Origin: Bacteroidales bacterium
GTDB lineage: Bacteria > Bacteroidota > Bacteroidia > Bacteroidales > Tenuifilaceae
Assembly: GCA_013141385.1 (NCBI GenBank)
Contig: JABFRB010000028.1
Span: forward strand, 60,964 to 124,963
DNA: 64,000 nt
Direction: 5' to 3'
The stretch's first letter is position 1, and each line of letters starts with the position of its first letter. Below the pieces are notes generated by a model. That model made no database searches and was not told the DNA's origin. It worked only from the letters and a program-made list of their open reading frames with translations. The translations under genes were made by a program, and so were the position numbers. Below, one piece after another: positions 55,740 through 64,000 of the stretch.

Positions 55740-56102
55740 ATGACCAAGTTTATCGAAAAGCCACAGATCATAAAAGCTGCGGGCAATAAAGTAAAGTTAA
55801 TTGAGGAATATTTTGGAAGAGTAACATCGAATACCAATGAAGTAAGCGTTGCTAGAATGGTTAGCCCCGATGGCTGGGTTGAACCAGGACAATGCCCCGA
55901 ATTCAACGAGTATACCGTAGTTCTTAAAGGCACCTTATGCGTTAAAACAAAAGAAAAAATCTTTGAAGTTAAGGCCGGACAAGCCATTCTCATTGAAAAA
56001 AACGAGTGGGTTCAATACAGTTCTCCTTATGAAGGTGGCGCAGAGTATATTGCTGTTTGTCTTCCTGCATTTTCTCCAGATACAGTAAACAGAGATTCTT
56101 AG
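55740..56102 (+). CDS. Cupin-domain protein
   Basis: A 120-residue small beta-barrel: PGQCPEFNEYTVVLKGTLCVKT and VKAGQAILIEKNEWVQYSSP are the two cupin motifs, although the first lacks the usual paired histidines, so metal binding is doubtful. Soluble; substrate unknown. Confidence 0.8.
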   Translation: MTKFIEKPQIIKAAGNKVKLIEEYFGRVTSNTNEVSVARMVSPDGWVEPGQCPEFNEYTVVLKGTLCVKTKEKIFEVKAGQAILIEKNEWVQYSSPYEGGAEYIAVCLPAFSPDTVNRDS

Positions 56103-56195
56103 TAATAAATTTAGCAAATAGTTTTTGTTTCAAATATTGACTATACGGGAATCATTTTTAGTAACTTTAAGCAGAAATTCGTAATCGCTTAAACA

Positions 56196-57212
56196 ATGAA
56201 AACCCTATATATTTCAATACTTTTGGCGTTTGTCTGCCTCTTTACAAACGCACAAAATGCCTCACGACCCACCATTTCAGAGATGAAATGGGGTCTTGAT
56301 TATAATCTCCATATAAAACTCTCTAACGACACTAATTATGTTATGGATGTTAGGGGTTTATATCACACAGGTAAAAACCTATTTATCGATACAACAGATC
56401 AATCAACAACCTACTACCCAGTATCCCTTGACAATGAGTTTATTCAGTATCTAAAAGATCAAAAATTAAAGGAGAAGGACGAAATAAAAGCCGATTCCAC
56501 ATTAGGTGTTCAACTAAAAACTCTTTGGGGTGCTTTGCATTGGAGCATTAAAGGAGGTTATGTGCATTTCATTAACTGTTTAGTTTATACACTTGAATCT
56601 AATCAGCTTTACTTAACGGATCCAATCATGAAACGCCCCATTTCTGATTGGAAACCTAAACCAATGACAGAATCTTTTAGAAGAACTCACAAATGGGAAT
56701 ATTATATTCCATACAATCAAAAATCTGCAAAAAAAGAATATCGTCTACGTAAACAGGATGCTGATTTAAAAGATTTGATAGGTGTTCCAGCAAATTTCTT
56801 AGATCTTTTTTTAAACACCTCCCAAAAGCAGTATGAGCAATATCGTAAAAATCAGAATAAACAATTAGTATCGCAAATAGATTTAATTCGTTTACTGCTT
56901 GGGGCAAAATACCTAGGGAAAGATCAAATTCAATACATTCAAAGCAAAGTGCTAACTGCTGTATTAAGATATAATATCAACACATTGCCTTCGGTAATCA
57001 TATTCGACGATTACAATGCAGCTGTCTCAATGACACTTGACAACACTGGATATAAAATAGGATATGTTGTTTTCCGCGATCAAAACTCTATCAGTGGAGA
57101 GGAAACAGAAATACGTTTCAAAAAGATTGAACTACTTATAAAAGCTGTAAACGATGCAAATGATAGGGTTTTTAAGAAAAAATTGCAGAACTATTATCAG
57201 AAAAAAACATAA
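56196..57212 (+). CDS. Secreted hypothetical protein
   Basis: A 338-residue protein with a signal peptide (MKTLYISILLAFVCLFTNAQ). A beta-rich N-terminal half (YVMDVRGLYHTGKNLFID) and a helical C-terminal half rich in Lys/Gln are seen. No motif is recognised. It lies alone, 95 bp after the cupin. Confidence 0.6.
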   Translation: MKTLYISILLAFVCLFTNAQNASRPTISEMKWGLDYNLHIKLSNDTNYVMDVRGLYHTGKNLFIDTTDQSTTYYPVSLDNEFIQYLKDQKLKEKDEIKADSTLGVQLKTLWGALHWSIKGGYVHFINCLVYTLESNQLYLTDPIMKRPISDWKPKPMTESFRRTHKWEYYIPYNQKSAKKEYRLRKQDADLKDLIGVPANFLDLFLNTSQKQYEQYRKNQNKQLVSQIDLIRLLLGAKYLGKDQIQYIQSKVLTAVLRYNINTLPSVIIFDDYNAAVSMTLDNTGYKIGYVVFRDQNSISGEETEIRFKKIELLIKAVNDANDRVFKKKLQNYYQKKT

Positions 57213-57483
57213 AAACAATTTCTTGTTTTAATTTTTAAAGATTTCGAAAAAACTTTACAACAATAATGCATTACGACAAAACAGCAACTCAAAATATTTA
57301 CATCCTTTAAATCTTTGATATTATTGCTGTTATCTGGATTACTCCATATTTCCCTCCAACCATCAAAATCTTTGCCAAAAACTGTTACAGCTTGTCGAAT
57401 TGACCTTAAAAATGTTATTTTTGCAAGTTGCTGAAAAGCATTTTTGAATATCTAAGATAAAGCATCAATTTAAACTATTTGAA
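57213..57483. other. Spacer upstream of asnS
   Basis: No gene, T-box or riboswitch is recognised; the stretch is AT-rich. Confidence 0.5.
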
Positions 57484-58881
57484 ATGGAACTTAAAGAAAG
57501 AGTGAAAATTAAGGAGCTACTATTAAATGGGCAGATTGGCTCATCGGTTGTTGCAAAAGGTTGGGTTCGTACCCGTAGAGGTAATAAAAGCGTTGCTTTC
57601 ATCGCTTTAAATGATGGCTCAACCATTAATAATATTCAAGTAGTTGTTGATGTACAAAATTTCGATGAAAATTTACTAAAGGATATCAATACAGGTGCAT
57701 GTATAGGCGTAAAGGGAATACTTGTTGAATCACCTGGTTCTGGGCAAAGAGTTGAAATTCAGGCGGAAGGGGTTGAGTTATACGGAGCTGCGGATGCAAC
57801 TACTTATCCTTTGCAGAAAAAGGGGCATAGTATGGAGTTCCTAAGAGAAATTGCCCATCTCCGCCCTCGGACAAATACTTTTGGTGCAGTTTTGCGCATT
57901 CGACATGCTATGGCATACGCCATTCATAAGTATTTTAATGATAAAGGATTTTGCTATATCCACACACCTATTATTACCGCTTCCGATGCCGAAGGGGCAG
58001 GTGCTATGTTTAAGGTTACCACCCTTGATGTAAATGCTTTACCAAGGACAGAGGACGGTAAAATCAATTGGAGTGAAGATTTCTTTGGTAAAGAAACAAA
58101 TCTCACAGTATCAGGGCAACTCGAAGGAGAACTAGCAGCTTTAGCCCTTTCGGAGATATACACCTTTGGACCTACATTCCGTGCAGAAAATTCAAATACA
58201 CCCCGCCACTTAGCTGAGTTTTGGATGATAGAGCCTGAAATGGCCTTTTATGATATCATCGATAATATGAACCTTGCGGAGGATTTTATCAAATATCTAA
58301 TCAGATACGCCCTTGCAAATTGTATTGATGATCTAGAATTTTTGAATAAGATGTATGATAACGAACTTATCGAAAGATTGAAGTTCGTTATAGATAATCC
58401 ATTCGAACGCCTAACCTATACTCAAGCAATTGAGATTCTTTTGAAAGTTGACCAAAAATGGGAGTTTCCAGTATTTTGGGGAGTTGATTTACAGGCAGAG
58501 CATGAACGTTTTCTTGTTGAGAAACATTTCAAGAAACCTGTAATTCTTACTGATTATCCTAAGGAGATTAAGGCTTTCTACATGAAACAGAACGATGATG
58601 GTAAAACGGTTCGTGCTATGGATGTGCTTTTCCCAAAAATTGGAGAAATAATTGGAGGATCGCAAAGAGAAGAAATTTACGAAAAACTCATAAATAAAAT
58701 CGCAGAAATGCACATCCCCGAAAAAGATATGTGGTGGTATCTAGAAACACGCAAATACGGTACTGCTCCACATAGTGGATTTGGCCTAGGTTTCGAAAGA
58801 CTCATACTTTTTGTTACAGGAATGAGCAACATCCGTGATGTTATTCCATTCCCACGTACACCTAAAAACTGTGAGTTTTAG
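57484..58881 (+). CDS. asnS: Asparaginyl-tRNA synthetase
   Basis: This 465-residue class IIb enzyme charges tRNA-Asn. An OB-fold anticodon-binding domain ([20 protein letters not shown]) is followed by the class II core: [21 protein letters not shown] (motif 2) and [15 protein letters not shown] (motif 3), with the AsnRS-typical ending [15 protein letters not shown]. The start MELKERVKI is the natural one. It is followed by rpoN after 14 bp, probably in one operon. Confidence 0.96.
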   Translation: MELKERVKIKELLLNGQIGSSVVAKGWVRTRRGNKSVAFIALNDGSTINNIQVVVDVQNFDENLLKDINTGACIGVKGILVESPGSGQRVEIQAEGVELYGAADATTYPLQKKGHSMEFLREIAHLRPRTNTFGAVLRIRHAMAYAIHKYFNDKGFCYIHTPIITASDAEGAGAMFKVTTLDVNALPRTEDGKINWSEDFFGKETNLTVSGQLEGELAALALSEIYTFGPTFRAENSNTPRHLAEFWMIEPEMAFYDIIDNMNLAEDFIKYLIRYALANCIDDLEFLNKMYDNELIERLKFVIDNPFERLTYTQAIEILLKVDQKWEFPVFWGVDLQAEHERFLVEKHFKKPVILTDYPKEIKAFYMKQNDDGKTVRAMDVLFPKIGEIIGGSQREEIYEKLINKIAEMHIPEKDMWWYLETRKYGTAPHSGFGLGFERLILFVTGMSNIRDVIPFPRTPKNCEF

Positions 58882-58895
58882 TTAATCCTTAAATT

Positions 58896-60350
58896 ATGCT
58901 CAAGCAACGACTTCAACAAAAGCTTTTACAAAAGTTATCTCCCCAACAGATACAAGTTATCAAGTTGCTGGAGATTCCTACTATGCTGCTTGAACAAAGA
59001 ATAAAAAAGGAACTTGAGGAAAATCCTACCCTCGAAGAAGGCGATGAATTGGATGATGACTATGAACAGGAGGAGATAAATACTGAAGAGGAAGATAATA
59101 AAAATGATGATGAATTCACCCTTGAGGACTACCTGAATGATGAAGATGTTCCTTCATATCGGTTGAATGCTAATAATACATCAAAAGACGATAAGCACGA
59201 AGAAGTTCCCTTTTCTATTGGGGTATCCTTTCATGAGCACCTTGAGAGTCAACTCGGTTTGAGAGTATTAACCGAAAAGCAGTATGACCTGGCGAAGTAC
59301 ATTATAGGAAATATCGATGAGGATGGGTATTTACGCCGAAAACTTTCAGCAATTGCTGATGATATAGCTTTCTCAATGGGAATTAGTACCAACGAGGACG
59401 AATTGGAACAACTACTCTATATCATTCACGATTTTGATCCTCCCGGAGTTGGGGCACGCGACTTGCAGGAGTGCTTACTATTACAAATAGACGCAAAGGA
59501 TCAAGGCATTCCAGAGATTGCCTTAGCAAGAAAGATTCTTAAATACTATTTTGATGAATTTACCCGGAAACATTACGATAAAATCGCATCAAAACTAGAT
59601 CTTGAAGATGATGATTTAAAATATGCTATTGATGAGATTTTAAAACTTAACCCTAAACCCGGAGGTTCATTTCAAGATCCTCTCAATCAATCAATACAAC
59701 ATATCATTCCCGACTTCATTCTTGATCAGGTGGATGGGGATTTTCAGTTAAACCTGAATGCCAGAAATGTCCCAGATCTAAGAATTAGCAAAGAATATTC
59801 TGAGATGATTGAGACATTTGCCCACAACCGAAGCAATGCCTCAAAGCAGGATAAAGAGGCTATGGTTTTTGTTAAGCAAAAAATCGACTCTGCACGGTGG
59901 TTTATCGATGCAATTCGGCAACGACAAAACACCCTTATGGAAACGATGAGGGCGATTATTGAATATCAGCGTGAGTTTTTTGAAGAAGGTGATGAAACAA
60001 AGTTACGCCCCATGATATTAAAAGACATTGCTGAAAAAACAGGTCTTGATATATCAACTATTTCTCGCGTTGCGAATAGCAAATATATTCAAACACATTT
60101 TGGCATATATTCACTAAAATATTTTTTCAGCGAGGGAATGCAAAATGACTTAGGTGAAGAGGTATCAACAAAAGAAATTAAAAAAATTCTACAAGAATGT
60201 ATTGATAATGAAGAAAAACGCAAACCCCTCACAGATGAGAAATTAATGAAAATATTACAACAAAAAGGATATCCAATTGCGCGAAGAACCGTTGCTAAAT
60301 ACCGTGAGCAGCTGGGTGTTGCGGTTGCCAGATTAAGAAAGGAACTTTAA
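58896..60350 (+). CDS. rpoN: RNA polymerase sigma-54 factor
   Basis: This 484-residue protein has the N-terminal Gln/Leu-rich activator region (MLKQRLQQKLLQKLSPQQIQ), an acidic linker, core-binding regions (FDPPGVGARDLQECLLLQ), a helix-turn-helix (LKDIAEKTGLDISTISRVAN) and the RpoN box ARRTVAKYREQLGV near the C-terminus. Sigma-54 needs an ATPase activator to open promoters. Its stop is directly followed by the start of the next gene (2-bp gap). Confidence 0.96.
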   Translation: MLKQRLQQKLLQKLSPQQIQVIKLLEIPTMLLEQRIKKELEENPTLEEGDELDDDYEQEEINTEEEDNKNDDEFTLEDYLNDEDVPSYRLNANNTSKDDKHEEVPFSIGVSFHEHLESQLGLRVLTEKQYDLAKYIIGNIDEDGYLRRKLSAIADDIAFSMGISTNEDELEQLLYIIHDFDPPGVGARDLQECLLLQIDAKDQGIPEIALARKILKYYFDEFTRKHYDKIASKLDLEDDDLKYAIDEILKLNPKPGGSFQDPLNQSIQHIIPDFILDQVDGDFQLNLNARNVPDLRISKEYSEMIETFAHNRSNASKQDKEAMVFVKQKIDSARWFIDAIRQRQNTLMETMRAIIEYQREFFEEGDETKLRPMILKDIAEKTGLDISTISRVANSKYIQTHFGIYSLKYFFSEGMQNDLGEEVSTKEIKKILQECIDNEEKRKPLTDEKLMKILQQKGYPIARRTVAKYREQLGVAVARLRKEL

Positions 60351-60351
60351 T

Positions 60352-60960
60352 ATGAACAACACCCTAGCAAAAACATTAACATATCTTTTTCACCCATTGA
60401 TTATGCCTCTTTTGGGTGTTTTTTTAATATTCTATTCTGGTTCCTATATATCATATCTTCCAAGTGATGTGAAAAGAATTATTTTACTTGTTATTGGAGC
60501 AAATACGTTAGGTTTACCATTACTTATGATGCCCCTTTTCTTTCAATTTGGGGTTATTAAAAGCCTTCAAATGGAGACCCATAAAGAGCGAATTTTACCT
60601 TTAGCTTTTACTTTAATACCTTATGTTTTATCAGTATATTTTTTAATAAAACTGCCTATTCCATCCGTAATTGTTGCATTTATGCTTGGAGCATCCTTGG
60701 CTGTTGCATCCTGTTTAATTATTTCGTACTGGTGGAAAATAAGCATACACCTTGTTGGTATTGGAGGCATGGTAGGTTTTCTAATTGCCTTTTCAATTCG
60801 GCTGTATACAGATGTTTTACCATTCCTGTTATTCTTCGTTTTTATTGCTGGACTTTTATCTTCCGCAAGGCTATACACTAAAGCACATAAGCCTCTTCAA
60901 GTATACAGTGGTTTTATTTTAGGATTTATAATTATGATGTTTGTCATTTTATTCTTTTAA
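60352..60960 (+). CDS. Conserved membrane protein, probably PAP2-like
   Basis: A 202-residue protein with six hydrophobic helices. The layout and the AHKPLQVYSGFILG ending recall PAP2-type membrane proteins that follow rpoN in some Bacteroidota, but the catalytic KxxxxxxRP/PSGH motifs are absent, so no activity is claimed. Translationally coupled to rpoN by a 2-bp gap. Confidence 0.65.
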   Translation: MNNTLAKTLTYLFHPLIMPLLGVFLIFYSGSYISYLPSDVKRIILLVIGANTLGLPLLMMPLFFQFGVIKSLQMETHKERILPLAFTLIPYVLSVYFLIKLPIPSVIVAFMLGASLAVASCLIISYWWKISIHLVGIGGMVGFLIAFSIRLYTDVLPFLLFFVFIAGLLSSARLYTKAHKPLQVYSGFILGFIIMMFVILFF

Positions 60961-61461
60961 TTCTTGATGTATAATTTAAGTTTTATCACTTATTTTCAAT
61001 TTTACATCAACGAAAAAGCAACTTTTATCAGCTATCTACTACTTTTAAGTCCATTTTCGGTCATCATTCAACATTATTATTGTTTAATATAAAGAAAACC
61101 AAATGAATAATATCACTGGCAATATTGTTGCTCTATTAAAAAAGTTTTTTGATTTAAGCTGCTTTTAAACAATTGTTCATCCACTTTTATCTGTTAAATA
61201 GATGGTTTGTATAGATTAGTGAATGCTATATTGTGTTTTTTATTAAAACCTTTAAAATAAGATTCTCGTAAAAACAAATAGTATTTCGAACTAAAATTAC
61301 AATATTTTAAATATCAATACAATAACGTTTGTTCCTTAAATTTTAACTGAATTATAAGTCTTGTAAGTTGCTTATTCAAAGCATAATATTTGGGAAGTAG
61401 AGGGAAAATGAATATTTTCGAGGCAGAATTGTTAATAAACTTGTTAATAAAATAATTAAAT
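60961..61461. other. AT-rich 0.5-kb spacer upstream of the adhesin
   Basis: No gene is supported. Two direct TTGTTAATAAA words (61428-61452) lie just before the ATG. No promoter is clear. A minus-strand ORF at 61314-61562 overlaps the adhesin start and is rejected. Confidence 0.5.
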
Positions 61462-64000
61462 ATGAAAATCATTGTACACAGGGTAGCATTTATGCTAATT
61501 GGACTATTGATTTCATTAAATTCATTATATAGTGCACCATTATCTGGGATTGTAAATACCACAAAAATTAAATGTCAAGGAGGTGCGGATGGTACTGCTA
61601 CCATTGTTGCTTCGGGAGGAACTGGTACATATACATATTTATGGTACAACCCAAGCAATGCACTAATTGGAGGAAATGTTCTTTCAATTACTAATTTGTC
61701 TCTCGGAAATAATTATAGGTGCAGGGTAAATGATGGTTCAACTGTTATTAATGTATATTTTGACATTACTGAAAATCCAGGATTATTTTTTGATGATCTA
61801 GTTGCAACAAGCCCTTTATGTAATGGAGGTGCGGGATCAATTGTAATAACAGCTATTGGTGGTACTTCCCCATATACTTATTCTGTAGATGGAGGGGTTA
61901 CCTTTCAAGCATCAAATACTTTTAGTGTGACTGTTGGTTCATACGATGCAATTCTTCAAGATAATTTGGGATGTTTGGCTTCCTATGCATCAAATCCTAT
62001 AGTTATTACCGCTCCAAGTGCCATTAGTTTTACCACAACACATGTTAATCTAGATTGTAACGGAGCATCAAATGGGAGCATAACAATTACTGCATCTGGG
62101 GGAACGGGTGCTTTAAGCTATAGCATTGATAATGGTGCTACTTATCAAACTCCTTCAAACATTTTTAACTCTTTACCCGCAGGAACTTATCAGGTTAAAG
62201 TTAAAGATGCCAATAATTGTGAAACAACAGCTTCAGCCGTTACACTTACTCAACCTGTTGCCTTATCGGCAACTTTGACTCCAACAAATGTAACAGGGTG
62301 TTTTGGGAATAGCAATGGTGCTATTAATATTACCCTTCCTTCAGGAGGATCTGGGGCATTCGAATATACTATTAACGGAGGTACATCTTGGCAGGTGTCT
62401 GGTTCTTATCCAAATCTCATAGCAGGAACGTATAATGTTCAAATGCGTGATAAAAACACCCCAACTTGTATAAAAATATTAAATGCGGCTTTAATAATTA
62501 CTCAACCACTACCGCATACAACTACCATAAATATTACAAATATTCCTTGCCCTGAATCAGGAAATGTGGGGGCCATATCTTTTGTTGGAACATCTGGTGG
62601 TCCTTCGGGAAACTATGACTGGACAATAAATAATGGAAGTTCTTGGAATTTAGTAAGCCCAAATTTCATAAATTTAGCTCCGGGAAGTTATAATCTTAAA
62701 ATTAGGGATGGTGTAAACACAACATGTATTACAAACATGGGGATATTTACAATTACTAGACCTAATCCTTTAATATTTACTTCTCTAACACCTACTGATA
62801 TTACTTGCAATGGAAATAATAATGGTACAATTACAGCGGTTGCATCAGGTGGAACTGCTCCATATACTTATACATTAAAATTAGGCGTTGCTATAATTGC
62901 TACAAATGCAACAGGTTCTTTTACAAATCTTGCACCAGGGACATATACTGTAACCGTTAAAGACAATGTTCCTGCTTGTACATCATTAGTTTCAAGCAAC
63001 ATTGTCTTGAGTCAACCAACTGTATTAACTGTAACTGTTACTCCAAATCCAGCAACAACTTGTGTAAATGTAGCATTACCATTAACAGCAACTCCAGTTG
63101 GTGGAAATGGAGGAAATACCTATGCATGGACAGCTCCAACAGGAGGATCATTTAATAATCCAAACTCTCAAACACCCAATTATACTCACAATTTAGCAGG
63201 AGCATTTACAGCAAATGTAATTGTTACTGATTCAAAGGGCTGTACGGCAAATGGGAGTACAAACATCACAGTCACCCCAAATGCGACAATTACACTGTCC
63301 TCCGCAGCGGGAACGGACGCACAGACCAGGTGTATCAATACTGCGATCACAAACATCACCTACTCCATCGGGGGTAGCGGAACCGGAGCGAGCGTGATCG
63401 GATTACCAGCAGGGGTTAGCGGAACTTTCGCTGCGGGCGTTTTCACCATCAGCGGCACACCGACCGCCAGCGGGACGTTCAACTACACGGTGACCGCAAC
63501 GGGCACCTGCGCTCCGGCAACCGCCCTGGGAACGATTACGGTTACCCCGAACGCGACCATCACCCTGACATCGGCTGCGGGAACGGATGCACAGACGAAG
63601 TGCGTCAACACGGCGATTACCAATATTACCTACGCCATCGGCGGGAGCGGGACTGGGGCTTCGGTGGTCGGTCTCCCGGCAGGCGTTAGCGGAGCTTTCG
63701 CTGCGGGCGTCTTCACCATCAGCGGCACGCCGACCGCCAGCGGCACGTTCAGCTACACGGTGACCGCAACGGGCACGTGCGCTCCGGCAACCGCCCTAGG
63801 AACGATTACAGTTACTCCGAATGCAACAATCTCCCTGACATCGGCAGTAGGAACGGATGCCCAGACCAAGTGTGTCAACACGGCGATTACCAATATTACC
63901 TACGCCATCGGCGGGAGCGGGACTGGGGCTTCGGTGGTCGGTCTCCCGGCAGGCGTTAGCGGAGCTTTCGCTGCGGGCGTCTTCACCATCAGCGGCACGC
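61462..64000 (+). CDS. Giant SprB-type adhesin, 3' end beyond the window
   Basis: The frame is open from ATG 61462 to the end (over 845 residues). A signal-type N-terminus (MKIIVHRVAFMLIGLLISLN) is followed by about six SprB-like repeats of ~80 residues (CNGGAGSIVITAIGGTSPYTYS; LPAGTYQVKVKDANNCETTA), then an SprB-to-Ig transition at ~63060-63260, then tandem 90-residue units (VTPNATITLTSAAGTDAQTK...GLPAGVSGAF...TISGTPTASGTF). SprB repeats occur in gliding and surface adhesins secreted by T9SS, which agrees with the T9SS domain at 15 kb. The C-terminal sorting domain is outside the window. DNA composition changes sharply at ~63290. Confidence 0.85.
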   Translation, partial: MKIIVHRVAFMLIGLLISLNSLYSAPLSGIVNTTKIKCQGGADGTATIVASGGTGTYTYLWYNPSNALIGGNVLSITNLSLGNNYRCRVNDGSTVINVYFDITENPGLFFDDLVATSPLCNGGAGSIVITAIGGTSPYTYSVDGGVTFQASNTFSVTVGSYDAILQDNLGCLASYASNPIVITAPSAISFTTTHVNLDCNGASNGSITITASGGTGALSYSIDNGATYQTPSNIFNSLPAGTYQVKVKDANNCETTASAVTLTQPVALSATLTPTNVTGCFGNSNGAINITLPSGGSGAFEYTINGGTSWQVSGSYPNLIAGTYNVQMRDKNTPTCIKILNAALIITQPLPHTTTINITNIPCPESGNVGAISFVGTSGGPSGNYDWTINNGSSWNLVSPNFINLAPGSYNLKIRDGVNTTCITNMGIFTITRPNPLIFTSLTPTDITCNGNNNGTITAVASGGTAPYTYTLKLGVAIIATNATGSFTNLAPGTYTVTVKDNVPACTSLVSSNIVLSQPTVLTVTVTPNPATTCVNVALPLTATPVGGNGGNTYAWTAPTGGSFNNPNSQTPNYTHNLAGAFTANVIVTDSKGCTANGSTNITVTPNATITLSSAAGTDAQTRCINTAITNITYSIGGSGTGASVIGLPAGVSGTFAAGVFTISGTPTASGTFNYTVTATGTCAPATALGTITVTPNATITLTSAAGTDAQTKCVNTAITNITYAIGGSGTGASVVGLPAGVSGAFAAGVFTISGTPTASGTFSYTVTATGTCAPATALGTITVTPNATISLTSAVGTDAQTKCVNTAITNITYAIGGSGTGASVVGLPAGVSGAFAAGVFTISGT
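63268..64000 (+). repeat. GC-rich tandem repeat, period 270 bp (90 residues)
   Basis: The word ACxGTxACxCCGAA and following sequence recur at 63268, 63538 and 63808. Between units two and three at least 121 bases (63610-63730 and 63880-64000) read as identical. The array continues past the window end. Confidence 0.88.

Noticed and set aside
55740..56102. Metal-dependent cupin enzyme
   Set aside because: The usual histidine pair of motif 1 is not present, so only 'cupin-domain protein' is called.
57213..57483. tRNA or T-box upstream of asnS
   Set aside because: No cloverleaf and no T-box core word is found.
61314..61562. Minus-strand ORF at the adhesin start
   Set aside because: Overlaps a signal-peptide-bearing gene start on the plus strand and shows no family pattern.

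Overview
The window looks like chromosomal DNA of a member of the Bacteroidota, probably a Bacteroidales- or Marinilabiliales-like environmental anaerobe. The support is a SusC/SusD pair with a hybrid two-component regulator, a type IX secretion (T9SS) C-terminal domain, SprB-type adhesin repeats, Bacteroidota-only families (DUF6261, DUF6567-like), candidate TAnnTTTG -7 boxes and no obvious Shine-Dalgarno sequences. I see no rRNA, tRNA, transposase, integrase or CRISPR array. The species cannot be named from the sequence alone.

Layout. 0-6.3 kb is housekeeping: the 3' part of infB, a small lipoprotein between two near-identical terminators, holB, pgk and a beta-barrel protein. 6.4-12.1 kb is a repeat-rich accessory segment: a SIR2-domain protein with thirteen 44-residue TPR-like repeats and a DUF6261 gene lie between two ~400-bp direct repeats, and a 42-bp-period palindromic array sits upstream of the DUF6261 gene. 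12.2-14.7 kb is a PIF1-like helicase. 15.0-18.1 kb encodes a large secreted toroid/LamG/T9SS protein. 19-22.4 kb holds small accessory genes: a Bro-N-like/Fic fusion, a PD-(D/E)XK protein and a PIN-toxin/antitoxin pair.

22.5-38.8 kb is one polysaccharide utilisation locus on the minus strand: hybrid sensor/AraC regulator, GH130 phosphorylase-type enzyme, MFS transporter, an unassigned lipoprotein related to the 15-18 kb protein, SusC, SusD, a LamG surface lipoprotein and a GH13 enzyme. The likely flow is regulator sensing of oligosaccharide, surface capture and SusCD import, periplasmic trimming by GH13 and perhaps the unassigned enzyme, MFS uptake, then cytoplasmic phosphorolysis by GH130. 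The regulator gene is bracketed by inverted copies of a small mobile-looking repeat.

39.4-47.8 kb is a second accessory segment: a RadC/JAB domain with an Rpn-like tail; a 1,869-residue, very AT-rich protein joining a primase (AEP) domain, a four-cysteine cluster, a reverse transcriptase and a long C-terminal part with a phosphoribosyltransferase-like motif; and an uncharacterised 298-residue protein with a 20-21-bp phased tandem array upstream. The primase-RT protein is the best candidate for an unusual (probably anti-phage) system. 47.8-61 kb returns to ordinary genes (CorC/HlyC-type membrane protein, Ig-like lipoprotein, thiamine-binding-type protein, RlpA/SPOR, DUF2147, ComF, UbiX, cupin, asnS, rpoN). 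From 61.46 kb to the window end runs the start of a giant adhesin that changes abruptly from AT-rich SprB repeats to GC-rich 270-bp repeats.
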